Made by a program: the position numbers and the translations under genes
The notes under the pieces: generated by a model
The model's input: the letters and a program-made list of their open reading frames with translations, nothing else
What the model was told of the DNA's origin: nothing
Databases searched by the model: none
Source of the DNA: VXMF01 sp965206775
Lineage (GTDB): Bacteria > Acidobacteriota > Terriglobia > Bryobacterales > UBA6623
DNA length: 64,000 nt
Assembly: GCA_965206775.1 (NCBI GenBank)
Contig: CBDBKU010000002.1
Span: forward strand, 1,984,001 to 2,048,000
Direction of reading: 5' to 3'
In this document: piece by piece, positions 17,020-26,168 of the stretch
Position numbering within the stretch: the stretch's first letter is position 1
Layout: each line of letters starts with the position of its first letter

Positions 17020-18918
17020 ATGCCGTATCGTCCTACTCGCCGCACCTTCATCAAGAGCGCCGCCCTCTCGTCCGCGGCGCTATACGCCCTGCCAGGCCGC
17101 GCCTCCCTCGGCGCTTCGGACGACTGGCCTCACTACGGCGGCTCGCCCGGTGCCACCCGCTACTCCGAGTTGGACCAGATTGACCGCACCAACGCTTCCG
17201 AGCTGAAGGTCGCTTGGGTCCATGCCACCGGCGACAGCATGACGCGGCCGACCACCAAGATCGAATGCACCCCGATCGTCGTGGACGGTCGGATGTACAT
17301 CACCACGGCTCAAGTTCAGGTGCGCGCGCTGGACGCTGCCACGGGCGAGATGCTGTGGAACTTCGACCCTTTCGAGGGGATCCGCATGCGCCGCTCGAAG
17401 GGCGTCAACCGAGGCGTCGCGTACTGGGCCGATGGCGACGATCGTCGCATCTTCATGTCCGGGTCCGCCCAGGACACGATGTATTGCCTCAACGCCGACA
17501 CGGGCAAGCTGGTGACGGAATTCGCCGCTGGCGGCATGCTGAACATGAAGGACGGCTTGGACCGGGAGCTGGCCGAATCCACGCGCAGCTACTACGCCAG
17601 TCCGCCGGTGATCTTCGAAGACCTGCTGCTGATCGGCGGCGGCTCGGGCAGCGAGGGTCCCGCACCGGCCGCTCCGGGCCATATCCGCGGATTCGACGTC
17701 CGCACGGGCAAGAGGCGGTGGATTTTCCATACCATTCCGCACCCGGGCGAGTTCGGCTACGAGACGTGGGGCAAGGACAGCTGGAAAACGGCAGGCGGCG
17801 CGAACAACTGGGGCGGCATGAGTCTGGATCCCGAGCGGGGGCTGCTCTTCGTGTCAACCGGGTCGCCGACTTATGACTTCTACGGCGCGGACCGCCCCGG
17901 CGCGAATCTCTTCGGGAACTCGGTCATCGCGCTCGACGCCCGGACGGGCGAGCGCAAGTGGCACTACCAAACGGTCCACCACGACCTTTGGGACTACGAC
18001 CTCCCTGCCCAGCCCGTTCTCGCGCGACGCAAGAACAACGGCGAGTGGCAGGACGTCGTGGTGCAGATCTCGAAGCAGGCCTTCTGGTACATCTTCGACC
18101 GCGAGACGGGCGAATCGGTGTGGGAGATCGAGGAGCGGCCCGTGCCCGAGTCGGACGTCGACGGCGAGCATGCTTTTCAGACACAGCCGTTTCCGACCAA
18201 GCCGCCGCCCTTCGCTCGCCAGGGATTCGGGGAGGAAGCGTACATCACCGACATTTCCGACGAGTCGCGAGAGTTCATCAAGCGCCGTCTCAAGGACTTG
18301 CGGTACGGCATGCTCTACACACCGCCGAGCAGGCGAGGCACGGTATACAACCCGGGGACGGTAGGGGGGACGATCTGGGGCGGCACCAGCCACGACCCGG
18401 AAGCCGGGCTGATGTTCATCAATGCCAACAACTGGCCCAAATTCTTCGCGCTGCTCGAAGCGGCGGAAGGGCTCGGCTATCCCTACATCCAGTCCGCCTA
18501 TCCGTTCTTCGTGGACCAGGACAAATACTCGGCTGCCAAGCCTCCCTGGGGCGAGCTGCTTTGCCTGGATCTCGCGACGGGCGACTACCGCTGGCGGCGG
18601 CCGATCGGCGAGTACGCCGAGCTCAAGGCCAGGGGCATCGAGGGGACGGGAACGTTCAATGTCGGCGGATCGATCGTCACCAAGGGCGGGTTGCTATTCC
18701 TCGGGGCAACGCAGGACGAAAAGTTCCGTGCCTTCGACACCAGTTCGGGCGAGATCTTGTTCGAGCACCAGCTCTCGGCCGGCGGGTACGCCACGCCTTG
18801 CACGTATGCGGTCGACGGCAAGCAGTATGTCGTCATCGCCGCAGGCGGCGGCGGACGGGACATCGGGTCGGGCGGCAAGAAGTCCGGAGACGAGTTCGTC
18901 GCCTTCAGCCTTGGATAG
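17020..18918 (+). CDS. PQQ-dependent dehydrogenase, Tat-exported
   Basis: The 632-residue product begins RPTRRTFIKSAALSSAALYAL, a clear twin-arginine signal. The mature part starts DWPHYGGSPGATRYSEL, typical of quinoprotein glucose/alcohol dehydrogenases, and contains repeated propeller-blade ends such as ARTGERKWHYQTVHHDLWDYD and DLATGDYRWRRP. The C-terminus (GGYATPCTYAVDGKQYVVIAAGGGG) is also a family signature. No CxxCH haem motif is present, so electrons must go to a separate carrier or the quinone pool. By family it oxidises a sugar or alcohol in the periplasm with PQQ and a metal ion. It follows the TPP enzyme after 117 bases on the same strand with its own -10 box. Confidence 0.92.
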   Translation: MPYRPTRRTFIKSAALSSAALYALPGRASLGASDDWPHYGGSPGATRYSELDQIDRTNASELKVAWVHATGDSMTRPTTKIECTPIVVDGRMYITTAQVQVRALDAATGEMLWNFDPFEGIRMRRSKGVNRGVAYWADGDDRRIFMSGSAQDTMYCLNADTGKLVTEFAAGGMLNMKDGLDRELAESTRSYYASPPVIFEDLLLIGGGSGSEGPAPAAPGHIRGFDVRTGKRRWIFHTIPHPGEFGYETWGKDSWKTAGGANNWGGMSLDPERGLLFVSTGSPTYDFYGADRPGANLFGNSVIALDARTGERKWHYQTVHHDLWDYDLPAQPVLARRKNNGEWQDVVVQISKQAFWYIFDRETGESVWEIEERPVPESDVDGEHAFQTQPFPTKPPPFARQGFGEEAYITDISDESREFIKRRLKDLRYGMLYTPPSRRGTVYNPGTVGGTIWGGTSHDPEAGLMFINANNWPKFFALLEAAEGLGYPYIQSAYPFFVDQDKYSAAKPPWGELLCLDLATGDYRWRRPIGEYAELKARGIEGTGTFNVGGSIVTKGGLLFLGATQDEKFRAFDTSSGEILFEHQLSAGGYATPCTYAVDGKQYVVIAAGGGGRDIGSGGKKSGDEFVAFSLG

Positions 18919-19021
18919 CCGGCGGTTGCCTGCCGCGATTCGATGTCGGCGCGAGGGTTGCACGTTGCTTGCGCGAGAGCAATTCAGCGTGGAACTCACT
19001 GCGAGGACCGTATGATGGAGC

Positions 19022-19447
19022 TTGGATACGCAGCGGTTCTCGGTTGCCGATTATGTCGACGTGATTGAGAAGGGTCGCGACGACAGAGAGCGGTATCGGA
19101 TGCTGATTCGCGACCTGCCGCGCCGTTTCCACGCGGCAAGCCACGCGGTGCAGGCTTTCTCGCTGCAGGATGCTCCGAAGCTAACAGCAACACGCTGGGA
19201 TGCATTGCTGGCGGCAGTCGCCGAGCATATCGCAATCTTGCACGATCATCCGATTCCGGAATGGGTAGACGAACCGGAGAGATTTCTGCGGATTCCCTGG
19301 ATGCCGCTGCATCGCCTTCCTGCGCTCTACGCGGTGGCGTTCATCGACTCGCCAGGTGCCTTTGTCCGGCACGGGACCTTCATCGATCCATCCGAGCTCG
19401 ACAAGCGAGGAGGGGAGCGAGACTATGGATGCCTTATCGGCCGATGA
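19022..19447 (+). CDS. unknown protein paired with a nucleotidyltransferase-like gene
   Basis: The frame opens with a TTG at 19022 and encodes 141 residues: DTQRFSVADYVDVIEKGRDD at the N-terminus, then a helical, charged middle. Its last 23 bases overlap the next gene in another frame, which suggests coupled translation. I do not recognise the family. Its position directly before a DUF6036-type nucleotidyltransferase suggests the partner role seen in AbiEii-like toxin-antitoxin pairs, but that is inference only. Confidence 0.52.
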   Translation: MDTQRFSVADYVDVIEKGRDDRERYRMLIRDLPRRFHAASHAVQAFSLQDAPKLTATRWDALLAAVAEHIAILHDHPIPEWVDEPERFLRIPWMPLHRLPALYAVAFIDSPGAFVRHGTFIDPSELDKRGGERDYGCLIGR

Positions 19448-19975
19448 CATGCGCGACGCCCTCGAGGACCTGTCCGAGGAACTGAGGCGGGATGGGGTCA
19501 AAACGCGCCTGTATCTTGTGGGAGGCGCAGCCATCACGATGGCCTTTCGCGATAGCCGACAGACTTACGACTTGGACACATTGATCGTCGAAGGCCGCGG
19601 GCCTGTGACCGAGGCGGCGCGTCGGATCGCGAGGAAGCGCGGGTGGCCGGAAACATGGCTCAACGAGGGCGCAGTTCCCTACATGGGAGAGCTTCCCGAT
19701 CGCAAAGCGCGAACTGTCTTCGGAACGGCAAACCTGGTCGTAACCGCAGCTTCCGCTGAATTCCTGCTCGCCATGAAAGTGCGGGCAGGCCGCGCTATTG
19801 ATCTGGACGAGATTGCCCTGCTCGCGGATGAACTCGGCTTGCGAACTGCCAGAGAAGTGTACGACGTGCATGAGAAGTCTTCCCCTCAGTGCCGCTTTTG
19901 CCACGCGCGGATCAGACTGTCAGGCAGTTTCTGGCCTCGCGCTGGCCGGGGGATCGATCGCTCGAGCAGTTCTGA
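19425..19975 (+). pseudogene. DUF6036/AbiEii-like nucleotidyltransferase with a frameshift
   Basis: From the ATG at 19425 the frame reads DALSADDMRDALEDLSEEL, then YLVGGAAITMAF and TYDLDTLIVEG, which match the GG...D-x-D core of nucleotidyltransferases of the DUF6036/AbiEii kind. After about residue 151 (near 19878) this frame turns into Cys/Ser/Arg-rich sequence. One frame over, starting at 19880, it continues as FPSVPLLPRADQTVRQFLAS and stops at 19975, which is the expected family-like ending. A single missing base near 19878 explains this. The original product would be ~183 residues. As it stands the C-terminal helix region is lost; the unshifted frame runs on to 20033 with unrelated residues. 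Confidence 0.7.
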
Positions 19976-20119
19976 CGATGCGGCGAGCTGCGATCGCGCG
20001 GATGTCAGTTCCCGAAATTCTGGCACACCCTGACTTCCGGCTTGAATTCGAAGACGCGGACTTGTATCTCCCCTACCGGGGGGCCGTGCGAAGCTCCCCG
20101 GCAAGAGAGAGATGCGGAC

Positions 20120-20359
20120 GTGCACCACGCAACCAAGCGATTGGAGATCGAGATCTTGCTGAAGGCGGGACTGCCGAGACGACGGGTGGCGGAGGTGTCG
20201 CTACGGACCGTCCACCGGATCCGGGCCGAGTTCGAGGCGCGGTCGGCCGGTGGGTCTTCGCTGCACAAGCCGATATTCGTGGCTGCCGACCTGATTCTGA
20301 GTAGACGCAGCGCCGCGCGATCGCAGGCGAGATCCAAGACAGGAGCTGTGCTGCGTTAA
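20120..20359 (+). pseudogene. transposase N-terminal HTH fragment (IS21/IstA-like)
   Basis: From the GTG at 20120 the frame reads HHATKRLEIEILLKAGLPRR and then a VSLRTVHRI helix, which resembles the helix-turn-helix start of IS21-type IstA transposases. A few residues between the two helices appear to be missing, and after ~45 residues the sequence becomes low-complexity and ends at 20359. No catalytic domain, IstB gene or terminal repeat is present. I read it as a short decayed scrap; the exact IS family is uncertain. Confidence 0.42.
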
Positions 20360-20378
20360 CATTAGCCAACAGTCAACA

Positions 20379-22724
20379 ATGCGTCGTTACGCACTCGTAG
20401 TCCTAGCGGTGGTCCCTGCATTCGGGCTGCTTCTGGCGGCCGATTCCAAGGGGCGGGGCGCCGTTGGAAGTCCATCCCAGGAAGCCTTCGAGGAATCGGT
20501 CGCGCCCATCTTCGCGAAATGTACGCCGTGCCACAACGACCAACTCGCCACGGCTGGCCTGAACATCGAGACCTTCGAATCGGTCGGCTCAATTGCCGGG
20601 CATCGCGATGCTTGGGAGAAGATCCTCCAAAAGGTCGCAGCAGGTGAAATGCCTCCGCGAGGAGCGGAGCGTCCCGATCATGACCAGCTCAGAGCTTTCG
20701 TGGCGTTCGTTGAGTCGGAGTTCGATCGCGCCGATACGAGCGCCCCAGCCGACCCTGGCCGCGTTACGGCTCGTCGGCTGAACCGAAGCGAATACTCGCG
20801 CACGATTCGTGACCTGCTCGGCATCGAGTTTCGCGCCGAGAATGACTTTCCGACCGATGACTCGGGCTACGGCTTCGACAACATTGGCGACGTGCTCACG
20901 ATTTCGCCTGTGTTGCTGGAGAAGTACATCAGCGCCGCGGAAGCAATTGCCGCCAGCGCTATTGGCGCCAACCCGTTACCTGAAACACCGATCGAGGCCG
21001 AGTACCACACCAAAGCCAAGACGATTCGACGGATCGATGTGAGCACGATCGAGGCCCGGCATCGTGTCCAGTGGGACGGCGAATACATCGTTCGGATCGG
21101 CCTGCCAGGTGAGCGCCCCGAGGACGCCGCGCCCGTGACCATGGGCTTCTGGATGGATGGCAAGCTGCTAGCAACGAAGCAAGTTGATACCAAACCGTCC
21201 GGGCTGGTCTACTTCAGCCCGCTTTCGATCGAGGAAATGCGCCTCTACCTGCCAGCCGGGGATCACGATTTACGTGCTGGATTCATTGATGATCCGTTCC
21301 CTTACACGTTGTCTGAGAAGGATCGCTATAGCCGAGACAAGAACAAGCTGCTTGAGTCGATCACGATCATCGGCCCCTTCGCAACGGATGTCGAGCCGGA
21401 AAGCCGCAAGAAGATTCTCTTCTGCGATCCTGAGTCAGGTCGCTCCTGCGTCGAGCAACTCATCGCTACCCTTGCCCGGCGCGCGTATCGGCGCACAGTG
21501 ACGCGGAACGATGTCGCAGCGCTGATGCGGTTCTTTGACCAAGCGCGGGCGGAAGGCCTCGTGGCTCGGCAGGGCGTCCAACTCGCGGTGCAGGCGATGC
21601 TAGTCTCGCCGCACTTCTTGTTCCGGATCGAACACGATCCGAGCCCGCACGACCCGAGCGCCGTTCACCGCGTTTCCGACTTCGAGCTCGCTTCTCGGTT
21701 GAGCTATTTCCTGTGGAGCTCGATGCCCGACGACGAGCTGCTCGATCTGGCCGAGAATGGCGGGCTGAGCAACCGCGACGCCCTCGATGCGCAGGTGCGC
21801 CGCATGCTCGACGACGAACGCTCCTCCGCATTGGCCGCTAACTTCGCCGGGCAGTGGCTCGAAACCCGCGCCCTTGACAACGCCAACCCCGACCCCGAGG
21901 CGTTCCCTGCATGGAGCGCAGAGCTTCGAGAAGACATGAAGGAGGAGACGCGGCTCTTCTTCGATGCCGTGCTGCGCGAAAATCTACCGATCTCGACATT
22001 CCTCGACGCCGACTTTACGTTTCTCAACCCCCGACTCGCCAGACACTACGGCGTGAACGGTCTGACGGGCAGCGGATTCCGCCGAGTCACATTCGAGACC
22101 GACCAGCGGGGCGGAGTGCTCGGTCAGGCCGCCGTTCTGACGGTGACCAGCTATCCGACGCGCACCTCCCCGGTGATCCGCGGAAAGTACGTTCTGGAGG
22201 CGATTCTCGGAGCGCCGCCGCCGGATCCTCCGGCGGACGTGCCGGCACTGCAGGAGGAAGCACTGGGGGAGGATGCTTCGCTTCGGCAAATGATTGAGCA
22301 GCACCGCGCGAGCCCCGCTTGCGCGGTGTGCCATGATCGCATGGACGCGCTAGGCTTTGGCCTTGAGAACTACGACGCGATTGGAAGGTGGCGCGACAAG
22401 GACGGCAATTTCGAAATCGATGCGGCCGGAGTCCTGCCCAACGGCAGATCATTCAACTCGCCCGCGGAAATGAGGCAGATCTTGCTGGCGGACCTCGATG
22501 AGTTCAGTCGCAATCTGAGCGAGAAGATGCTGATCTACGCGCTAGGAAGGGGTCTTGAGCCATATGATAGGATCACTGTGCGAGCAATCTCACAAAGGGT
22601 TAAAGAGGCTGGCTACGCGTTTCAAACATTGATTCACGAAGTTGTGCACAGCTTGCCGTTCCAGCACCGGCGAGGGGAGGCTCAACAGGTGCCAGCGATG
22701 CCGGAGGGAACCGGGTCGCGATGA
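20379..22724 (+). CDS. DUF1592-type multidomain exported protein with cytochrome-like N-terminus
   Basis: The 781-residue product starts with a signal peptide (MRRYALVVLAVVPAFGLLLA). Next comes a haem motif CTPCH near residue 48, then, in order, segments matching DUF1587 (TARRLNRSEYSRTIRDLLG), DUF1595, DUF1592 (DFELASRLSYFLWSSMPDDEL), DUF1588 (FLNPRLARHYGV ... YPTRTSPVIRGKYVLE) and DUF1585 (ACAVCHDRMDALGFGLENYD ... LIYALGRGLEPYD). A second CxxCH occurs in the DUF1585 part. Such proteins are typical of Planctomycetes and Acidobacteria and are nearly always followed by a DUF1552 gene, as here. The function is not established; an extracytoplasmic redox role is inferred from the haem motifs. Its stop overlaps the next start by four bases (ATGA). 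Confidence 0.92.
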   Translation: MRRYALVVLAVVPAFGLLLAADSKGRGAVGSPSQEAFEESVAPIFAKCTPCHNDQLATAGLNIETFESVGSIAGHRDAWEKILQKVAAGEMPPRGAERPDHDQLRAFVAFVESEFDRADTSAPADPGRVTARRLNRSEYSRTIRDLLGIEFRAENDFPTDDSGYGFDNIGDVLTISPVLLEKYISAAEAIAASAIGANPLPETPIEAEYHTKAKTIRRIDVSTIEARHRVQWDGEYIVRIGLPGERPEDAAPVTMGFWMDGKLLATKQVDTKPSGLVYFSPLSIEEMRLYLPAGDHDLRAGFIDDPFPYTLSEKDRYSRDKNKLLESITIIGPFATDVEPESRKKILFCDPESGRSCVEQLIATLARRAYRRTVTRNDVAALMRFFDQARAEGLVARQGVQLAVQAMLVSPHFLFRIEHDPSPHDPSAVHRVSDFELASRLSYFLWSSMPDDELLDLAENGGLSNRDALDAQVRRMLDDERSSALAANFAGQWLETRALDNANPDPEAFPAWSAELREDMKEETRLFFDAVLRENLPISTFLDADFTFLNPRLARHYGVNGLTGSGFRRVTFETDQRGGVLGQAAVLTVTSYPTRTSPVIRGKYVLEAILGAPPPDPPADVPALQEEALGEDASLRQMIEQHRASPACAVCHDRMDALGFGLENYDAIGRWRDKDGNFEIDAAGVLPNGRSFNSPAEMRQILLADLDEFSRNLSEKMLIYALGRGLEPYDRITVRAISQRVKEAGYAFQTLIHEVVHSLPFQHRRGEAQQVPAMPEGTGSR

Positions 22725-24067
22725 TAGTCGGCAAGAGGCTAGCGAGACGGACGATTCTACGCGGGGCAGGTGCCGCCGTGGCGCTTCCATTCTTCGAAGC
22801 TATGGCCCCGGCCCTTGCATCCAGCCGCATTCCCGGCAAGAAGCCAGTGCGCATGGGCTGGGTCTACGTTCCGAACGGCATCGACATGCGTTTCTGGAAC
22901 CCGGACTATAACGGTGCGTGGCGAGGTGACCTCCCGGGAACGCTACAGCCATTTGACAGTCTCCGAAATGACATCACCCTGCTCAGCAACCTCACGCAGA
23001 ACAACGGGCGGGCACTGCTCGACGGCCCCGGCGACCATGGCCGCTGTTGCGCGGCCTATCTGACTGGCGTACACCCGCGCAAGTCTGCTGTTGACATCCG
23101 GGCCGGCATCTCCTGCGACCAGATCGTTGCCAATGAAGCGGGCTCTGAAACGCGTTTCCCCTCGCTTGAGATCGGCATTGAGGACGCGCGGCAAGCTGGC
23201 AACTGCGACTCCGGGTACTCTTGCGCCTACACCAACAATCTGGCGTGGCGCGGAGAAACGCAACCGTTGCCGCCGATACTGAATCCGCGCGAACTATTCG
23301 AGCGGCTGTTCGGCAAGGACGCTCATCTGAGCCCAGAAGCCCGTGCGCAGCGAAACCGTTTCCGCAAGAGCATACTCGACTTCGTGTCCGAGGACACCCG
23401 CAAGCTAAGGGGCGGCCTCGGACCTACTGATCAGCGCAAGCTCGACGAGTATCTCTCGTCGATTCGCGAGATCGAGAGGCAGATTGAGAAGACCGAGATC
23501 GAGAACGAGCAGATCGACCCGGGCCTCAACAAGCCCTACGGCGTTCCATCTGATTTCGCCGAGCACTTCAAATTGATGACGGACATGCTGACCGTGGCCA
23601 TGCAGGCTGACATGAGCCGCGTGTTCACTTTCCTGGTTACCCGCGAAGGCAGTTCGCGCCCGTATCGTGAGATCGGTATTCCTGACGGCCACCATCCGCT
23701 CACGCACCACCAGAACCGTCCCGAGCGAATGGAGAAAGTTGTCAAGATCAACCGCTATCACGCCGAGCAACTCGCGAAGTGGGTGAGGAAGCTGAAGTCA
23801 ATACAGGAGGGTGACTCGACGTTGCTAGACAATTCGATGATCATCTACGGCGCCGGCCTCTCCGACGGCAACCGCCATACGCACCATGACCTGCCAACAC
23901 TGATGATGGGCAGCGGGGGCGGCACGGTCAGGACCGGCCGTCGCGTGACCTACCGCAAGGAAACGCCAATCTCGAATCTCTACTTGTCGATGATGGACCG
24001 CATGGGCGTCCGTGTCGAGCATTTCGGCGACTCTACGGGTCGGCTGAACGGGCTGGACCTCACTTAG
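22721..24067 (+). CDS. DUF1552 protein with twin-arginine leader
   Basis: The 448-residue product begins KRLARRTILRGAGAAVALPF, a Tat-type signal. The family signatures are present: GWVYVPNGIDMRFWNP near residue 47, GDHGRCCAAYLTG near residue 105, GIPDGHHPLTHHQN (here IGIPDGHHPLTHH) near residue 320, and a C-terminal GAGLSDGNRHTHHDLP. It is translationally coupled to the DUF1592 gene through an ATGA overlap, so the two probably act together outside the cytoplasm. The biochemical role of DUF1552 is unknown. Its last eight bases overlap the convergent nucleoside hydrolase gene. Confidence 0.92.
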   Translation: MIVGKRLARRTILRGAGAAVALPFFEAMAPALASSRIPGKKPVRMGWVYVPNGIDMRFWNPDYNGAWRGDLPGTLQPFDSLRNDITLLSNLTQNNGRALLDGPGDHGRCCAAYLTGVHPRKSAVDIRAGISCDQIVANEAGSETRFPSLEIGIEDARQAGNCDSGYSCAYTNNLAWRGETQPLPPILNPRELFERLFGKDAHLSPEARAQRNRFRKSILDFVSEDTRKLRGGLGPTDQRKLDEYLSSIREIERQIEKTEIENEQIDPGLNKPYGVPSDFAEHFKLMTDMLTVAMQADMSRVFTFLVTREGSSRPYREIGIPDGHHPLTHHQNRPERMEKVVKINRYHAEQLAKWVRKLKSIQEGDSTLLDNSMIIYGAGLSDGNRHTHHDLPTLMMGSGGGTVRTGRRVTYRKETPISNLYLSMMDRMGVRVEHFGDSTGRLNGLDLT

Positions 24068-25157
24068 TGGGGTCGGGGTTCGGCACCGCCTGCCGTTGCT
24101 CCTCTTCCAGCTTCCTCTCTTCTTCCTTCTCGCGCTCCTCGATGATGCGCCTAAGGAATCCCGGCAGCTCCCTGGGGGCTGGCTGGGCGCTGATGACCTC
24201 GCGGAAGGTTTGGATGACGCGGGCCTTCTCCGACGCCTCGAGGATCAGATAGCGGTGCTTCCCCTCGGAGCCCGGCTTGAATTCTGTTTGTCCGTCATCG
24301 AGTACCTGGATCGTTCCCGGCATGGAAGCGGCGAAGTAGCCGTCGCCCGGGCGTACGGCGTGGAGCGCAGCCGTCAGATCCCAACAGGGGGTGTCGTAGG
24401 GCATCTCTTGGTAGGCGCGATAGGCATCGACGATCGGATGATGCTCAGTCCAGGAGAAGTCATTCTCGATGCTCTCGCCAGGGTAGAGCAGGGCATCGCC
24501 GACCTCGGCACCGGAAGCGACGATAGGGGCTGGCCACTCGGCGAACAGCTTTTTCGCGGCCGCGATGTCGGATTCAATGTTGTACTCCGGCCCACCATGC
24601 GGGTACGCGCCGCCCATCACGGAGAGAAACCGCACCTTCGCTGCGATCAGGGCCTTCGCGCCGCGCAGATCGAGCAGTCGAGCCAAGTTCGTTGCAGGCC
24701 CGCTGAGAACCACGATCGCGTTCTGGTCGTGCTGCGCTGTGAGGGCGTTGCGGATGGTTGTCGCAGGGCCTGCCGTGTCCGTGAAACGTTCGATCTCATG
24801 AGAGTAGAGCGGCTTTCCACTGGCATCGCGTTTACGGAGCGGGGCGGCCAGCAGCGGAGTCGCATCGGACGACCAACCTGAATCGGAGAGCCCGATCACC
24901 AGCCCGCGATATCTCCGATACTGCTCGGGTATCTTGCGGTCAGCGTGATCCGAGTAGAAGCGGCCAGTCGCTTGGGCAAACGCTGCGGCTTGCAAGTTCG
25001 ACTTGGTGATGCTCACCGAGACGAGGCGACACTCTGGATTCTCCTGCCGGGCCAGTCCATGAAGAAACGCCAATGCCAAGGTGTCGTCGATGCTGTCTCC
25101 CAAGTCGCAATCGAAGACGATTCCAACTGGCGGTTTCTCTTGTGCATCGACCTGCAT
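24060..25157 (-). CDS. nucleoside hydrolase (IU-NH superfamily)
   Basis: The 365-residue product starts QVDAQEKPPVGIVFDCDLGD, where DCDLGDSIDD near residues 16-25 is the calcium- and ribose-binding aspartate cluster (family form D-x-D-x-x-x-DD). Later segments VVLSGPATNLARLL and VMGGAYPHGGPEYNIESD are the other metal- and substrate-contact signatures. These enzymes cleave the N-glycosidic bond of nucleosides or related ribosides. The C-terminal ~40 residues are charged (EEREKEEERKLEEEQ) and look disordered or coiled. No signal peptide is visible from this start. The gene is convergent with DUF1552, overlapping by eight bases, so it is not part of that operon. Confidence 0.87.
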   Translation of the reverse strand: MQVDAQEKPPVGIVFDCDLGDSIDDTLALAFLHGLARQENPECRLVSVSITKSNLQAAAFAQATGRFYSDHADRKIPEQYRRYRGLVIGLSDSGWSSDATPLLAAPLRKRDASGKPLYSHEIERFTDTAGPATTIRNALTAQHDQNAIVVLSGPATNLARLLDLRGAKALIAAKVRFLSVMGGAYPHGGPEYNIESDIAAAKKLFAEWPAPIVASGAEVGDALLYPGESIENDFSWTEHHPIVDAYRAYQEMPYDTPCWDLTAALHAVRPGDGYFAASMPGTIQVLDDGQTEFKPGSEGKHRYLILEASEKARVIQTFREVISAQPAPRELPGFLRRIIEEREKEEERKLEEEQRQAVPNPDPTK

Positions 25158-25209
25158 CCTTGCAATTCCCCGGCAGTCGCTCTGCTTGCTTTCCCGTCGT
25201 TCCGTTCCT

Positions 25210-25656
25210 ATGCTTCCTCAGGGTAGCTCTTCGGAACTACTTTCTGGCTGGATCTCAGAGCGCGAGGAGATCCGCGCCAGCCTGGCTCGCCAGGGCATTG
25301 ATCGATCCTCGCGTCCCTCCGCGCCCTCTGCCGCCGTGCTTGCGAGCAGCCCCGCCGATGCGGAAGGCCAGTACCGCAAAGCAGTCGACTGCGACCGCGT
25401 CTACGCTGCCGCGCACGAGGGCCTTGGCTCGCTTCTCGACCGCCAGCGGCGCTCCGAAGATGCGTTGGTGTCACTGCGCCAGGCCATTGCGCTCGATTCC
25501 AGCAATTCACAAGCGCTCTACAATCTCGCGCAAGTGTTGCTGCGGCTCGGACGCGACGACGAAGCCGTTGCGGCGCTGAAGCAGGTAGAGGCAATCCATC
25601 GATTGGCCCACGAAGAGGAGAAACGGGTCGCCGGGGCCGACGGCTTGGATCGCTAG
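25210..25656 (+). CDS. short TPR protein or TPR gene remnant
   Basis: From the ATG at 25210 (MLPQGSSSELL) the frame encodes ~148 residues. About two to three TPR units are readable (DAEGQYRKAVDCDRVYAAAH, EDALVSLRQAIALDSS, ALYNLAQVLLRLGRDDEA). The first ~45 residues have no features, there is no signal peptide, and the repeats stop abruptly. In this genome such C-terminal TPR runs usually end larger exported proteins, so a 5'-truncated remnant is as likely as a working gene. Its upstream end lies just outside the nucleoside hydrolase start (25157), on the opposite strand. Confidence 0.45.
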   Translation: MLPQGSSSELLSGWISEREEIRASLARQGIDRSSRPSAPSAAVLASSPADAEGQYRKAVDCDRVYAAAHEGLGSLLDRQRRSEDALVSLRQAIALDSSNSQALYNLAQVLLRLGRDDEAVAALKQVEAIHRLAHEEEKRVAGADGLDR

Positions 25657-25988
25657 CCGCCGGCGCAACGCTTCTCGATGCCTGCCCCGAAGGTTCCGCC
25701 TTGCCAAGCCGCCAAGGTCGCCGCAGCAACGGCCGGCCAAGTGCGATTCGCCGCGAAGCTGGCACTCCGGCAGAATCAAACTCGCTGCCGACTCTATTGG
25801 GGACTCCTTTCAAGACCGGTTCGGGCACCCGGTGAGGTCGGTTGTGCTCGGGCCGACCCCGGCTCCTGCAGGGGCTGCCGCTGAACTGCCCACGTCCCTA
25901 GGGCCAGGCCGCCAGCGCGGTCAACGCCCGGATGGCTGCCGCGGCAGCTGCTTTTCGATGTCCGATAATTGGCGTCGGACCTGCCCCT
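25657..25988. other. intergenic stretch without a recognised gene
   Basis: These 332 bases between the TPR fragment and the hicA remnant contain only short open frames of low complexity. Nothing recognisable was seen on either strand. Confidence 0.4.
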
Positions 25989-26168
25989 CTAGCGACGATT
26001 CAGCTTCGCGAGAATGTGCTTGGCGAGGTGATCTCAGATCTTGCGGTGGCGCGAAGCGGGCTGGGCAACACCTGTCCCGGGATTGCGGTACCAGTCATGC
26101 CTGGCACCGCGCCGGACCAGCACCCAGCTAGGCTCTTCGATCCTTTTGACGAGCGCGGTTCGTTTCAC
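25989..26168 (-). pseudogene. hicA: hicA toxin with an in-frame stop codon
   Basis: Directly after hicB, overlapping it by four bases (GTGA), a GTG at 26168 opens a frame reading KRTALVKRIEEPSWVLVRRG, RHDWYRNPGTGVAQPASRHR and K-I, which is the HicA double-stranded-RNA-binding-like fold with its conserved Trp-Tyr and the catalytic His in the RHDWY segment. A TGA at 26034-26036 then interrupts the frame. The same frame continues past it as DHLAKHILAKLNRR and stops with TAG at 25989, which is the normal HicA ending. One base change (for example CGA to TGA) would create this. The product is cut from ~59 to 44 residues and loses its last helix, so the RNase toxin is probably inactive. Confidence 0.76.
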
